A stretch of DNA of 64,000 nt from Morganella morganii H1r (GTDB lineage: Bacteria; Pseudomonadota; Gammaproteobacteria; Enterobacterales; Enterobacteriaceae). The stretch is taken from the NCBI RefSeq assembly GCF_000633515.1, contig NZ_AYMP01000016.1, positions 203,417-267,416 of the forward strand. Reading direction: 5' to 3'. Positions within the stretch are counted from its first letter, which is position 1. The number at the start of each line of letters is the position of its first letter. Below, piece by piece: positions 25,323 through 35,442 of the stretch. Made by a program: the position numbers and the translations under genes. The notes below the pieces were generated by a model. The model saw only the letters and a program-made list of their open reading frames with translations. It did not search any database and was not told the origin of the DNA.

Positions 25323-26333
25323 TCAGAAGTCAGGGTTAACCAGAACAATTTTTCCGGTTAAGTCGCCGGATTCCATCAGCTGATGGGCTTTTGCCGCATC
25401 CGCCAGGTCAAAGGTATAGTTGACCAGCGGTTTGACCTTTCCTGCCCGCAGCAGCGGCCAGACTTTATGGGCCAGATCACGGGCAATAACCGCTTTCTCT
25501 TCCGGTGTCCGTGCGCGCAGTGTTGAGCCGGTATGCAGCAGGCGTTTTACCATCAGCGGCATCAGATTGAGGTTCTGCGGATTACCGCGCATCAGGCCAA
25601 TCTGGATAATCCGCCCGCCTTTGGCTGCAACCTCATAGTTTTTGCTGACATAATCACCACCGATAAGGTCAACAACCATATTCACGCCCTGCCCGCCGGT
25701 CAGTTCCGGAATAACCTGTGCAAAATCGTTTTCGCGGTAATTAATGACGTGATCGGCTCCCAGCTGCCGGGCCAGTTCTGCTTTCTCACCGGATCCGACA
25801 GTCGTGTATACCGTGGCACCAAAGGCTTTCGCCAGCATAATCGCCACACTGCCGATACCGGAGGTACCACCGTGGATAAGTACACTCTCTTCACTCTGGA
25901 GTTTGCCGGTCTGGAAGACATTCGCCCATACGGTGAAAAAGTTTTCCGGAATGGCCGCAGCTTCGGTGTAACTCAGATTTTCCAGCGGCAGCGCGATGCT
26001 GTCATGCACCAGGCAATATTCAGCATATCCCCCGCCCGCAACCAGCGCGCACACTTTATCGCCGATCTGACGGCGTTTGCAGTCCTCCCCGACTGCCACA
26101 ACCTCGCCCGCGATTTCCAGCCCCGGAATCGGGGAGGCATCCGGCGGCGGCGGATAACTGCCCTGACGCTGGAATACGTCAGGCCGGTTAACACCGGCGG
26201 CTGCCACCTTAACCAGCAGGTATTCTCCCTGTACCTTCGGCAACGGTATCTCAATTGCCTGTAATACTTCCGGGCCACCGTGCCGGGTTATATCAATTGC
26301 CATCATTGATTCAGGTAATGTATATGACATCAT
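25323..26333 (-). CDS. NAD(P)H quinone oxidoreductase (PIG3-like, MDR family)
   Basis: 336 residues of the zinc-free medium-chain dehydrogenase/quinone oxidoreductase type. Markers are AAAGVNRPDVFQRQGSYPPP, GLEIAGEVVAVGEDC and the nucleotide-binding segment VLIHGGTSGIGSVAIMLAKA. The PIG3 group typically uses NADPH to reduce quinones. The frame starts at 26333 (MMSYTLPESMMAIDIT); the internal MMAIDIT is an alternative start. It is monocistronic, with nearly 500 bases between it and fnr. Confidence 0.87.
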   Translation of the reverse strand: MMSYTLPESMMAIDITRHGGPEVLQAIEIPLPKVQGEYLLVKVAAAGVNRPDVFQRQGSYPPPPDASPIPGLEIAGEVVAVGEDCKRRQIGDKVCALVAGGGYAEYCLVHDSIALPLENLSYTEAAAIPENFFTVWANVFQTGKLQSEESVLIHGGTSGIGSVAIMLAKAFGATVYTTVGSGEKAELARQLGADHVINYRENDFAQVIPELTGGQGVNMVVDLIGGDYVSKNYEVAAKGGRIIQIGLMRGNPQNLNLMPLMVKRLLHTGSTLRARTPEEKAVIARDLAHKVWPLLRAGKVKPLVNYTFDLADAAKAHQLMESGDLTGKIVLVNPDF

Positions 26334-26828
26334 TACTTTTCCTTAAACAGTCCCGGTTTTTTAATACCTGTCGTATTATGACGAGTCAGGCAAGTTACGG
26401 TTTCAGCATAATGCAGCTTATCAAAGATAGCACTGCATGTTTATGACGGTGTATTATATCCGGCCACTGCTTTTTATATTTTTTATCCGGCCGGAATTTT
26501 GGTTTTTTCGTTATTTATTTGTGACGATTTTTAATGTATCACACTACTTTATAACGCGAAAAGAACGCATTGTTCATATTCGCCCGGTTTATTAACATAC
26601 TGATAAGCAGGAAATTGACCTGCATTCCCCCGCTCTGTTATTTTAAACCGGATTATTGAGAGTTTAATCAAATAATTCACATTATGACATCACGGAAAAA
26701 GCATAATATGTCAATATTATGCCCCTGTTTTCAGCCCGGTATGACGATATTTAAACTCAGACTACTTACCACTTTTGGTAGTCTGTGATAAAATTGATTC
26801 AAATCAATATTATTTCAAGAGCAAGCCT
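26334..26828. other. Intergenic region between qor-like gene and fnr
   Basis: About 495 bases without a convincing ORF. Both divergent promoters must be here. A perfect 9-bp inverted repeat with a 4-base gap, GCATAATAT and ATATTATGC, lies at 26701-26722. An FNR box sits at the fnr end. The rest is AT-rich with no other structure that I can name. Confidence 0.6.
26794..26807. promoter_or_regulatory. FNR box upstream of fnr
   Basis: TTGATTCAAATCAA is a perfect match to the FNR consensus TTGATNNNNATCAA. It ends 21 bases before the start codon, consistent with the known autorepression of fnr under anaerobiosis. Confidence 0.93.
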
Positions 26829-27587
26829 ATGATCCCGGAAAAACGTGTAGTACGTAGAATTCAATCAGGTGGCTGCGCGATCCACTGCCAGGATTGCAGC
26901 ATCAGCCAGCTTTGCATCCCGTTCACGCTCAATGAGCATGAGCTGGATCAGCTCGACAATATTATCGAGCGTAAAAAGCCTATCCAGAAAGGCCAGGCAC
27001 TGTTTAAAGCCGGAGATGAGCTGAAATCACTGTATGCAATCCGCTCCGGGACCATCAAGAGTTACACTATAACCGAAGAAGGTGATGAGCAGATCACCGG
27101 TTTTCATCTTGCCGGTGACCTCGTCGGCTTTGATGCCATTATCAATACCGAGCATCCGAGCTTCGCCCAGGCGCTGGAAACGTCCATGGTCTGTGAGATT
27201 CCGTATGAGACCCTGGATGACCTGTCCGGCAAAATGCCGAACCTGCGTCAGCAGATGATGCGCCTGATGAGCGGTGAAATCAAAGGCGACCAGGAAATGA
27301 TCCTGCTGCTATCCAAAAAGAACGCGGAAGAGCGCCTGGCGGCCTTTATTTATAACCTGTCCCGCCGTTTTGCGCAGCGCGGTTTTTCCCCGCGTGAATT
27401 CCGCCTGACCATGACCCGTGGTGATATCGGTAACTATCTGGGTCTGACGGTCGAGACTATCAGCCGTCTGCTGGGTCGTTTTCAGAAGAGCGGAATGCTG
27501 GCGGTAAAAGGCAAATATATCACCATCGAAGATATGGAACAGCTGGCTGCACTGGCTGGTAAAGTGCCTGCACTGCCGCAGGATTAG
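26829..27587 (+). CDS. fnr: Fumarate and nitrate reduction regulator FNR
   Basis: 252 residues (E. coli FNR has 250). The start [15 protein letters not shown] is chosen by homology; an upstream in-frame start would place the FNR box inside the gene. The cluster cysteines C16, C20, C23 and C29 are in [19 protein letters not shown], with the fourth ligand later in [10 protein letters not shown]. The HTH shows [12 protein letters not shown], with the E..SR residues that read TTGAT. FNR senses oxygen through a 4Fe-4S cluster and switches respiratory genes. Confidence 0.98.
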   Translation: MIPEKRVVRRIQSGGCAIHCQDCSISQLCIPFTLNEHELDQLDNIIERKKPIQKGQALFKAGDELKSLYAIRSGTIKSYTITEEGDEQITGFHLAGDLVGFDAIINTEHPSFAQALETSMVCEIPYETLDDLSGKMPNLRQQMMRLMSGEIKGDQEMILLLSKKNAEERLAAFIYNLSRRFAQRGFSPREFRLTMTRGDIGNYLGLTVETISRLLGRFQKSGMLAVKGKYITIEDMEQLAALAGKVPALPQD

Positions 27588-27625
27588 TAATATCTCTCCC
27601 GGCAACATTTTTGGCTGCCGTAAAA

Positions 27626-27657
27626 CGCATCAGACCGGTTAATTTCGGTCTGATGCG
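27626..27657. terminator. Hairpin between fnr and uspE
   Basis: CGCATCAGACCG at 27626-27637 pairs perfectly with CGGTCTGATGCG at 27646-27657. The T-run after the stem is weak, so it may be a rho-independent terminator of limited strength or an RNA-protecting stem for fnr mRNA. Confidence 0.6.
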
Positions 27658-27730
27658 AATATTTCCTACATTACTGCTCCCGTTTGGTTTATCTTTATAG
27701 ATACGTATCCAGCCCCGCGAGGAGAGATGA

Positions 27731-28678
27731 ATGTCTGAATATCAGAACCTCTTAGTTGCAATAGACCCCAATCAGGATGATCAGCCGGCATTACGGCGTG
27801 CGGTATATATCGTGCAACGCAATGGCGGACGCATCAAAGCTTTCTTACCTATCTATGATCTGTCATACGATATGACCACCCTGCTGTCCCCCGAAGAACG
27901 GGATGCCATGCGCAAAGGCGTGATTGCCCAGCGTTGCGCGTGGATCAAACAGCAGGCGCGTTATTATCTGGAAGCCGGTATCGATATCGACGTGAAAGTG
28001 GTATGGCATAACCGGCCTTATGAGGCGATTATCCGGGAAGTTGTCAGTGGTGGTCATGACCTGCTGCTGAAAATGGCGCATCAGAATGATAAGTTTGAGT
28101 CTCTGATTTTCACCCCGCTGGACTGGCAGCTTCTGCGCAAATGTCCGTGTCCGGTCTGGATGGTTAAGGATAAAGTCTGGCCGGAACAGGGTTCTGTGGT
28201 GGTCGGTGTGAATCTGTCCAATGAAGAATCCTACCATGACGCGCTGAATCTCAAACTGGTGTCACTGACACAGGATCTCGCAAAACGGATTGTGAAAGAC
28301 CCGGCCATCCACCTGGTCAGTGCTTATCCGGTCGCACCTATCAATATCGCTATCGAATTACCGGATTTTGACCCGAATACTTACAACAACGCGCTGCGCG
28401 GCCAGCATCTTATCGCCATGAAAGAGCTGCGCCAGCAATTCTCCATCGGCGAGGAGTACACCCACGTTTATGAGGGATTACCGGAAAAAGTGATCCCGGA
28501 AGTATGCGGTGAACTGAATGCCGGGGTGGTGGTGCTGGGTATTATCGGCCGGACCGGTATTTCTGCCGCGTTCCTCGGTAATACCGCAGAGCATGTTATC
28601 GACCATCTGAAGTGTGATTTGCTGGCGGTGAAACCGGACGGCTTTGTTTGTCCGATCGATACCAGTGAAGATGATTAA
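27731..28678 (+). CDS. uspE: Universal stress protein UspE
   Basis: 315 residues, close to the 316 of E. coli UspE. Two tandem Usp domains can be seen: residues 1-145 ([20 protein letters not shown] ... [10 protein letters not shown]) and about 155-310 ([20 protein letters not shown] ... [39 protein letters not shown]). The location next to fnr is the standard enterobacterial order. UspE acts in stress resistance, motility and aggregation; a biochemical activity is not known. Confidence 0.95.
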   Translation: MSEYQNLLVAIDPNQDDQPALRRAVYIVQRNGGRIKAFLPIYDLSYDMTTLLSPEERDAMRKGVIAQRCAWIKQQARYYLEAGIDIDVKVVWHNRPYEAIIREVVSGGHDLLLKMAHQNDKFESLIFTPLDWQLLRKCPCPVWMVKDKVWPEQGSVVVGVNLSNEESYHDALNLKLVSLTQDLAKRIVKDPAIHLVSAYPVAPINIAIELPDFDPNTYNNALRGQHLIAMKELRQQFSIGEEYTHVYEGLPEKVIPEVCGELNAGVVVLGIIGRTGISAAFLGNTAEHVIDHLKCDLLAVKPDGFVCPIDTSEDD

Positions 28679-28685
28679 TTCTGTC

Positions 28686-28717
28686 TCCCGCAGAGGCCAC
28701 GGCTTCTGCGGGAATTT
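28686..28717 (+). terminator. uspE terminator
   Basis: TCCCGCAGA at 28686-28694 pairs with TCTGCGGGA at 28705-28713, followed by ATTTTCTT. It lies 7 bases after the stop. Confidence 0.85.
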
Positions 28718-28736
28718 TCTTCGCGTTCTGCGATAA

Positions 28737-29180
28737 TCAGAACAACGGCGCACACATCCCGTCACCGAGCACTTTTTTCACGTTCTTCTTATTCGGTTTA
28801 AATTCACCGACCACTTTATTATCGGAATAAACCTTAAACTCAGTGGCTTTACTGAGCGCTTCCGTCAGATTGGTCCATGCTGCAGCACCGGCGCGGTTCT
28901 TGGTGCTGTCCGGTACAAAATACGCTTCGTCGTCGATCAGAAATTCAATCTGCCCTTCCACTTCATGGTCACCGGCGGAAATATCAATACTGTGATCGAT
29001 TGAATTTTCATAATCCTCCGGGTCTGCCCCGACATTACAGGCGACAACAACGGTCACGCCGGTGTCATTACTGATCCCGTACTCGATAAACCCCTGACCG
29101 AAACCGGATGTCCAGATATTCGGAATAGCTAATGCGGAAGCAGAAAAGAGAAAGAGTGAAACAGCCATCATTTTTTTCAT
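28737..29180 (-). CDS. Secreted protein of unknown function
   Basis: 147 residues with a clear signal peptide, MKKMMAVSLFLFSASALA, and probable cleavage before IPNIWTSGFG. The mature protein is acidic (NVGADPEDYENSIDHSID) and carries two cysteines, one in VVVACNVGA and one in GDGMCAPLF, that could form a disulphide in the periplasm. I do not recognise the family. The WTSGFGQGFIEYGISNDTGV opening hints at a small beta-rich fold. It is monocistronic, between uspE and pntB. Confidence 0.72.
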   Translation of the reverse strand: MKKMMAVSLFLFSASALAIPNIWTSGFGQGFIEYGISNDTGVTVVVACNVGADPEDYENSIDHSIDISAGDHEVEGQIEFLIDDEAYFVPDSTKNRAGAAAWTNLTEALSKATEFKVYSDNKVVGEFKPNKKNVKKVLGDGMCAPLF

Positions 29181-29206
29181 TAATCTGAACCCTCTGAGTG
29201 AAAAAA

Positions 29207-29231
29207 AGGCGGGTAACGCATTTACCCGCCT
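29207..29231 (-). terminator. pntAB terminator
   Basis: AGGCGGGTAA at 29207-29216 pairs with TTACCCGCCT at 29222-29231; on the minus strand a seven-base T run follows. It lies 28 bases beyond the pntB stop. Confidence 0.9.
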
Positions 29232-29258
29232 TGTGCATTTTATGCTTTTTTACCCGGA

Positions 29259-30656
29259 TTACAGTGCGCGCAGAATAGCGTCACAGCTGGCTTTGGCATC
29301 GCCAAACAGCATCTGGGTGTTTTCTTTGAAGAACAGCGGGTTCTGAACCCCGGCGTAACCGGTATTCATCGAACGTTTAAAGACAATCACGTTCTGCGCT
29401 TTCCACACTTCCAGAACCGGCATCCCGGCAATCGGGCTGTTCGGATCTTCCAGTGCCGCAGGGTTAACGGTGTCATTCGCGCCGATCACCAGCACCACAT
29501 CGGTGTCTTTGAAATCATCATTGATTTCATCCATTTCCAGCACGATATCGTAAGGCACTTTTGCTTCAGCCAGCAGGACGTTCATGTGTCCCGGCAGGCG
29601 ACCGGCAACCGGATGGATACCGAAACGGACTTCGATGCCCTTATCCCGCAGTTTCTGAGTGATATCGTGAACCGGATACTGAGCCTGGGCAACCGCCATA
29701 CCGTAGCCCGGGGTGATGATAACGGAATTTGCCCCTTTGAGCATCTCCGCCACATCTTCCGCACTGATCTCACGGTGTTCGCCCTGCTCTTCATCACCGG
29801 ATGACGCGGTACCGTCAGTACCGAAACCGCCGGCAATCACACTGATAAAGGAGCGGTTCATCGCCTTACACATAATGTAAGACAGGATCGCACCGGAAGA
29901 ACCGACCAGCGCACCGGTGACAATCAGCAGGTCGTTGCTGAGCATAAAGCCCGCCGCTGCCGCTGCCCATCCGGAATAAGAGTTCAGCATGGAAACCACT
30001 ACCGGCATGTCCGCACCGCCGATAGAGGCAACAAGGTGCCAGCCGAAGGCCAGTGCAATCACTGTCATCAGGATCAGGGTGAAGACCTGTAAACCGGTAC
30101 TGTCCGTTTTGACAAAGGTCCATAATAGCAGGAAGGACACCACCAGTGCCGCCAGGTTCAGTTTGTGGCGGTTAGGCAGCATCAGCGGTTTGGAGGATAA
30201 TTTCCCGCATAACTTGCCGTAAGCAACAATAGAACCGGTGAAAGTCACCGCACCGATAAAGATGCCGAGGAACACTTCTGTCAGGTGAATGTTATTCATC
30301 ACCGCAGAGGTCAGTGCCTGGTCGTGATCCATATAGCTGTTGAAACCGACCAGTACCGCTGCCAGACCCACAAAGCTGTGCAGAACAGCAACCAGCTCCG
30401 GCATTTCGGTCATTTCGACTTTACGTGCCAGACGAATACCGATTACCGCACCAATCACCATGGCAACAATAATCCAGCCGATATTGGCGGAATAAGGCCC
30501 GAAGATGGTGGCAACCAGCGCGATAGCCATACCGGTAATACCCAGCAGGTTACCCCGTTGTGAGGTTTCATGGCGGGATAACCCGGCCAGACTGAAAATA
30601 AATAAGATTGCGGCAACAATATATGCCGCTGTAACGACTCCGCCCGACATATTCAT
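29259..30656 (-). CDS. pntB: NAD(P) transhydrogenase subunit beta
   Basis: 465 residues. The N-terminal half carries about nine membrane helices (domain II), and the C-terminal part is the NADP(H)-binding domain III with [20 protein letters not shown] and [20 protein letters not shown]. With PntA it forms the proton-driven transhydrogenase that makes NADPH from NADH. Its start codon overlaps the pntA stop by one base, giving tight coupling. Confidence 0.97.
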   Translation of the reverse strand: MNMSGGVVTAAYIVAAILFIFSLAGLSRHETSQRGNLLGITGMAIALVATIFGPYSANIGWIIVAMVIGAVIGIRLARKVEMTEMPELVAVLHSFVGLAAVLVGFNSYMDHDQALTSAVMNNIHLTEVFLGIFIGAVTFTGSIVAYGKLCGKLSSKPLMLPNRHKLNLAALVVSFLLLWTFVKTDSTGLQVFTLILMTVIALAFGWHLVASIGGADMPVVVSMLNSYSGWAAAAAGFMLSNDLLIVTGALVGSSGAILSYIMCKAMNRSFISVIAGGFGTDGTASSGDEEQGEHREISAEDVAEMLKGANSVIITPGYGMAVAQAQYPVHDITQKLRDKGIEVRFGIHPVAGRLPGHMNVLLAEAKVPYDIVLEMDEINDDFKDTDVVLVIGANDTVNPAALEDPNSPIAGMPVLEVWKAQNVIVFKRSMNTGYAGVQNPLFFKENTQMLFGDAKASCDAILRAL

Positions 30657-32185
30657 TACCCCTTACGAAACATTTTAAGCATACGCTGTGTGACGGTGAA
30701 TCCGCCGAAAATATTGATACTGGCAATCAGTACCGCAATAAAGGAGAAGAATGTCACCCAGCCGCCGCTGCCGATTTGCAGCAGTGCGCCGACAACAATG
30801 ATCCCCGAGATTGCGTTGGTCACCGCCATCAGCGGGGTATGCAGCGCATGGCTGACATTCCAGACCACGTAATAGCCGACCACACAGGAGAGTGCGAACA
30901 CGGTAAAGTGGGATAAGAACTCCGGCGGAGCCACATTCGCCAGCCAGGCGAACAGGATAAATGCCAGTGCCATCAGGCCGTATTTCAGCCACGGTGACAT
31001 TGGTTTTTCCGGTTTTTTCTCTGCTTTGACAGCAGCCGGTTTTGCCTGCGGCTGTGCGGATACCTGAATCGGCGGTGCAGGCCAGGTAATTTCACCGGCT
31101 TTCACTACCGTCAGACCACGGATCACCACATCATCAAAATCAATGTTAATCTGCCCGTCTTTCTCTTTGCACATCAGCTTCATCAGGTTCACCAGGTTGG
31201 TGCCGTAAAGCTGGGATGACTGCGTGGCAAGACGCGCAGCCAGGTCGGTGTAACCGATGATTTTGACACCGTTTTCTGTGGTGTGGATTTCACCCGGCAC
31301 GGTCAGTTCGCAGTTACCGCCGTTCTGAGCCGCCAGGTCAACAATCACGCTGCCGGATTTCATCGACTCCACCATTTCTCTGGTGATGAGTTTCGGTGCC
31401 GGTTTGCCCGGGATCAGCGCGGTAGTGACAATAATATCCACTTCTTTTGCCTGATCGGCAAACAATGCCATCTCAGCCTTAATAAAGGCCTCCGACATGA
31501 CTTTCGCGTAACCGTCACCGCTGCCTGCATTTTCTTCGAAATCGAGTTCGAGGAATTCGGCACCCATACTTTTAACCTGATCTTTTACCTCAGGGCGGGT
31601 ATCAAAGGCACGGACAATGGCCCCGAGGCTGCCCGCCGCACCGATGGCGGCCAGACCGGCAACACCGGCACCGATCACCAGCACTTTGGCCGGCGGTACT
31701 TTCCCGGCGGCGGTGATCTGCCCGGTAAAGAAACGGCCGAAGGCGTTGGCAGCTTCCACAATCGCACGGTAACCGGCGATATTGGCCATCGAACTCAGTG
31801 CGTCCAGCGACTGGGCGCGAGAGATACGTGGTACAGAGTCCATCGCGAATACGTTAATACCCTGTGCGGCCAGTTTTTCCAGCAGCTGCGGGTTCTGGGC
31901 AGGCCAGATAAAGCTGACCAGTGAACTGCCCGCCTTCATCAGCGGAATTTCATCATCCTGAGGGGCATTCACTTTAAAAATAAGGTCAGACTGCCAGGCT
32001 TCCTGTGTGCTGACAATATCAGCACCGGCTTCGCGGTAAGCGTTGTCATCAAAACTGGCAAGATGACCGGCTCCTGTTTCAACAGCCACATCAAATCCGA
32101 GTTTTTTCAGTTGTATTACTGTTGCCGGCGTGGCGGCGACCCGGGTTTCACTGGACTGTCGCTCTTTTGGTACACCAATACGCAT
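30656..32185 (-). CDS. pntA: NAD(P) transhydrogenase subunit alpha
   Basis: 509 residues, one less than the E. coli protein by my recollection. Domain I binds NAD(H): [20 protein letters not shown], the Rossmann loop [20 protein letters not shown] and [20 protein letters not shown] proline/lysine-rich linker at about 395-410 leads to four membrane helices. The operon promoter lies in the 392-base region shared with divergent ydgH, as in E. coli. Confidence 0.97.
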   Translation of the reverse strand: MRIGVPKERQSSETRVAATPATVIQLKKLGFDVAVETGAGHLASFDDNAYREAGADIVSTQEAWQSDLIFKVNAPQDDEIPLMKAGSSLVSFIWPAQNPQLLEKLAAQGINVFAMDSVPRISRAQSLDALSSMANIAGYRAIVEAANAFGRFFTGQITAAGKVPPAKVLVIGAGVAGLAAIGAAGSLGAIVRAFDTRPEVKDQVKSMGAEFLELDFEENAGSGDGYAKVMSEAFIKAEMALFADQAKEVDIIVTTALIPGKPAPKLITREMVESMKSGSVIVDLAAQNGGNCELTVPGEIHTTENGVKIIGYTDLAARLATQSSQLYGTNLVNLMKLMCKEKDGQINIDFDDVVIRGLTVVKAGEITWPAPPIQVSAQPQAKPAAVKAEKKPEKPMSPWLKYGLMALAFILFAWLANVAPPEFLSHFTVFALSCVVGYYVVWNVSHALHTPLMAVTNAISGIIVVGALLQIGSGGWVTFFSFIAVLIASINIFGGFTVTQRMLKMFRKG

Positions 32186-32577
32186 AATGTTCCCTTATAT
32201 AAGCTCAAGTGTTTTACGGATGATTGGTCGGACATGTGCGTAAAAAAACAACCAACTGCACAAATTCAGATCAAAAGCACCCTTTTATCCGATATGTCCT
32301 AATAAGCTACTGAAAAATGTGATATCGATCCATCTAATTTATTTGCCGGATGAAATTAAAACGGCATTTATCCGGGAGGAAAAATTTTTTGCCGATAAAT
32401 GACTATGATTGCATAAATTTATGGTAAAAATAGCTGTATGATTAACAGTCGTTAGATTGCACGATAAATTAAAGCGACAACAAGCACAAATACATGTCAT
32501 AATTGTGCGGCCAGGATATAAAATTTACAGGTTCAGCACGTTATGAATATTAATTGCGCAAGGCGGAAGGATTTTGT
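32186..32577. other. Divergent pntAB / ydgH promoter region
   Basis: 392 bases, AT-rich, no credible ORF. It must contain the promoters of pntA on the minus strand and ydgH on the plus strand. I see no strong palindrome or recognisable operator; a TATAAA-like element at about 32517-32522 is a possible ydgH -10. Confidence 0.55.
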
Positions 32578-33534
32578 ATGAAGCTGAAAACAACGGTCAT
32601 CGCATCTGCGATGTTTTTTTCATTTACCAGTCTGCTCCCCGCTCAGGCGGCACAGGAATTAACACCGGAACAGGCCGCTCAGTACCAGCCATTTGAGCGG
32701 ATTGCAGTTACAGGGCGTTTTAATGCAATTTATGAAGCCGCAGCTGCCGTTTCGCGTAAAGCAGACAAAATGGGTGCCGATGCTTTCTATATCCAGAGCC
32801 TCGATGATCTGAACAACAACGGCAATATGCGCGTTGTTGCGGATGTTTACCACCGCGATGCACCGCCTGCCGAGAAAAAAGGCTACCGCCAGTTCCGTGG
32901 CGTTAATGAATTACCAGAGAAAGATGCCATCGGTCTTCAGCCGTTTGATACCGTCACTGTCAGCGGTTTTTTTGCCAACAGCCCTGACCTGAACGATGCT
33001 ATCGCCAAAGAAGCGGTGAAAAAAGGTGCGGCCTCTTTCTTTATCGTCCGTAATATTTTCACCAACGATGGCGGCAACCAGCTGGTCACTGCCTATGTCT
33101 ATAAAGCGGATGCGCCAAAACGTGTACTGCAGACAGAAGAAGCGCTGATCCCTGCGGATTCAGATGCCGGTCGTGCCGCACTGGCTGCCGGTGGCGAAGC
33201 CGCCAAACAGGTTGAAATCCCGGGTGTGGCCTCTTCCACTGATACCGCCGGTAATAATGTCGGCCGTTTCTTTGAAACCCAGTCCTCCCGCAGCGGTCGT
33301 TATACCGTCACGCTGCCGGACGGCACCCAGGTTCAGGAACTGAACAAGGCGTCAGCCGCTGTTATGGCACCGTTTGACAGCGTGACCTTCACCGGTTACT
33401 ACACCACGTCACCGGAAGTCTCTTATCAGGTTGCTAAACGTGCTGCAGCCAAAGGGGCGAAATATTACCATATCACCCGCCAGTGGCAGTCCAGCGGCGG
33501 TAACGTGACTATCAGCGCCGACTTATTTAAATAA
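32578..33534 (+). CDS. ydgH: YdgH, periplasmic protein with three DUF1471 (BhsA/McbA) domains
   Basis: 318 residues from the ATG at 32578, which has GGCGGAAGGA upstream; an earlier in-frame start would spoil the signal peptide MKLKTTVIASAMFFSFTSLL. Three copies of the small DUF1471 fold follow, each opening with a PFxxxxVTG(R/F/Y) strand: about 49 (PFERIAVTGRF), 128 (PFDTVTVSGFF) and 270 (PFDSVTFTGYY). The region between domains two and three is low-complexity. Gene order pntAB-ydgH-ydgI matches E. coli. The family is tied to stress and envelope functions. Confidence 0.93.
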   Translation: MKLKTTVIASAMFFSFTSLLPAQAAQELTPEQAAQYQPFERIAVTGRFNAIYEAAAAVSRKADKMGADAFYIQSLDDLNNNGNMRVVADVYHRDAPPAEKKGYRQFRGVNELPEKDAIGLQPFDTVTVSGFFANSPDLNDAIAKEAVKKGAASFFIVRNIFTNDGGNQLVTAYVYKADAPKRVLQTEEALIPADSDAGRAALAAGGEAAKQVEIPGVASSTDTAGNNVGRFFETQSSRSGRYTVTLPDGTQVQELNKASAAVMAPFDSVTFTGYYTTSPEVSYQVAKRAAAKGAKYYHITRQWQSSGGNVTISADLFK

Positions 33535-33798
33535 TCACCGCCTGACAGTTCACCGGAAAAAGCGTATCTCAGATATGCTTTTTTTATGGCTCCCCGCTGT
33601 GGTATTAACACTTTCACTACATTCTTCTGCTGTCATTCTGATAAACAGTAAATATGCATAATATAATGCAATTAATGCATGATTAAACATTGCATATCCC
33701 GCCGCGTATCCGTACAATCAGCGCCAATTTTTGCGTATTCAGTCAGATTGACTGCATGAATCCCCTGCTTACCGCATCAGATTTACCGGGAAGGTCTT

Positions 33799-35190
33799 TT
33801 GGATAAGAAACTCAGTTTAACCGCGCTCACCGCTTTAGTGCTCAGTTCTATGGTCGGTGCCGGTGTGTTTAGTCTTCCGCAGAATATGGCCGAAGTGGCC
33901 AGTCCGGCTGCACTTATTATCGGCTGGTCAATTACCGGTGTCGGTATCCTCTTTCTGGCCTTCGCCCTGCTGCTGCTCTCCCGGCTGCGTCCGGATCTCG
34001 ACGGCGGCATCTTTACCTATGCCAAAGACGGTTTCGGAGAGCTGATTGGTTTTTGCTCCGCCTGGGGATACTGGTTATGTGCAGTGATTGCCAACGTTTC
34101 CTATCTGGTGATTGTGTTTGCGGCGTTCAGCTTTTTTACGGATACCCCGGACAATATTGTTTTCGGCGACGGAAATACCTGGCAGGCGCTGATTGGTGAA
34201 TCTGTTCTGCTGTGGTTTGTGCATTGTCTGGTTCTGCGCGGCGTACAAACCGCTGCCGGTATCAATAAGCTGGCAACATTTGCCAAACTGGTGCCGCTAG
34301 GCCTGTTTATCGTGCTGGCGGTGATTGCGTTCCGCTGGGATACCTTCCATCTTGATTTCACCGGTGTGGATCTCGGAGTACCGGTGTGGCAGCAGGTGAA
34401 AGATACCATGCTGATCACCCTGTGGGTGTTTATCGGGATTGAAGGTGCCGTTGTGGTTTCCGCCCGTGCCCGCCGCCGCAAAGATGTCGGCCTGGCTACC
34501 ATGATGGCGGTGATTTCCGCACTGACGATTTATATCCTGGTCACCCTGCTGTCAATGGGTGTTGTTGCCCGTCCGGAACTGGCAGAAATGCGCAACCCGT
34601 CAATGGCGACACTGATGGTAAACCTGATTGGCGGCAGCGGTGAGATTATTATCGCAGCAGGTCTGATTATTTCAGTCTGCGGTGCGTATCTGAGCTGGAC
34701 AATTATGGCTGCCGAAGTGCCGTTTATTGCCGCATTGCATGGCTCTTTCCCGTCACCGTTTAAAAAACAGAATGCGAATAATGCCCCATCCTCCTCTTTA
34801 TGGATGACTAACGGTGCGGTACAACTGGCCCTGGTGCTGATCTGGCTCAGCGGCAGTAATTACAATACGCTGCTGACCATTGCTTCTGAAATGATTCTGG
34901 TGCCTTATTTCCTGGTCGGTGCATTCCTGGTAAAAACCGCCCTGAGAATGAAAAAACCGGCACTGCTCAGTGTTGGCGTGATCGCAGCCCTGTATGGTTT
35001 ATGGCTGATTTATGCATCCGGCATTATCAATCTGATGCTGTCCGTTGTGCTGTATGCACCAGGCATTCTGGTATTTTTGTATGCCCTGAAAAACCGTGAG
35101 ATAAAAACCACACTGCATTTTATCGAATGGAGCATTATTGCTGCCCTGCTGATAGCAGCAGTTCCCGCACTCTGGTATCTGGTGCGCTGA
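33799..35190 (+). CDS. ydgI: Basic amino acid/polyamine antiporter (arginine:ornithine type) YdgI
   Basis: 463 residues, about twelve membrane helices, APC superfamily. SSMVGAGVFSLPQNMAEVAS holds the substrate-binding GAGVFSLP loop, and IEGAVVVSARARRRKDVG is the loop typical of ArcD-like exchangers. Alignment with E. coli YdgI, as I recall it, sets the start at a TTG codon (33799), giving MDKKLSLTALTALVLSSM; GGGAAGG precedes it and no ATG fits. The likely role is arginine/ornithine exchange, based on homology only. Confidence 0.92.
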   Translation: MDKKLSLTALTALVLSSMVGAGVFSLPQNMAEVASPAALIIGWSITGVGILFLAFALLLLSRLRPDLDGGIFTYAKDGFGELIGFCSAWGYWLCAVIANVSYLVIVFAAFSFFTDTPDNIVFGDGNTWQALIGESVLLWFVHCLVLRGVQTAAGINKLATFAKLVPLGLFIVLAVIAFRWDTFHLDFTGVDLGVPVWQQVKDTMLITLWVFIGIEGAVVVSARARRRKDVGLATMMAVISALTIYILVTLLSMGVVARPELAEMRNPSMATLMVNLIGGSGEIIIAAGLIISVCGAYLSWTIMAAEVPFIAALHGSFPSPFKKQNANNAPSSSLWMTNGAVQLALVLIWLSGSNYNTLLTIASEMILVPYFLVGAFLVKTALRMKKPALLSVGVIAALYGLWLIYASGIINLMLSVVLYAPGILVFLYALKNREIKTTLHFIEWSIIAALLIAAVPALWYLVR

Positions 35191-35205
35191 AAATCTGAAA
35201 ACAGG

Positions 35206-35230
35206 AGCCGGTCGCTGACCGGCTTTTTTG
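35206..35230 (+). terminator. ydgI terminator
   Basis: AGCCGGTC (35206-35213) and GACCGGCT (35217-35224) form a stem with a three-base loop and a following T run. Confidence 0.85.
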
Positions 35231-35354
35231 TCTCCTCCCCCGCATCCCGCCAATTTTCGCTGCTGAACACAAACAGGCTTTATTGCTTCCTGCAGAGTAC
35301 GTGGATAAAAACAAACTGTATGTTGTAACTAAGACGATAAAGGCACAGAAAAAG

Positions 35355-35387
35355 GGCAAAAGAAAACGGGCGATGATATGCCCGTTT
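35355..35387 (-). terminator. hrpA terminator
   Basis: AAACGGGC (35364-35371) and GCCCGTTT (35380-35387) form a stem; on the minus strand TTTCTTTTG follows. It lies 56 bases after the hrpA stop. Confidence 0.8.
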
Positions 35388-35442
35388 GTTACTATAATCA
35401 CTGATACTGGATAAATAAACAGCATGCCGTAAAAACGGCACT

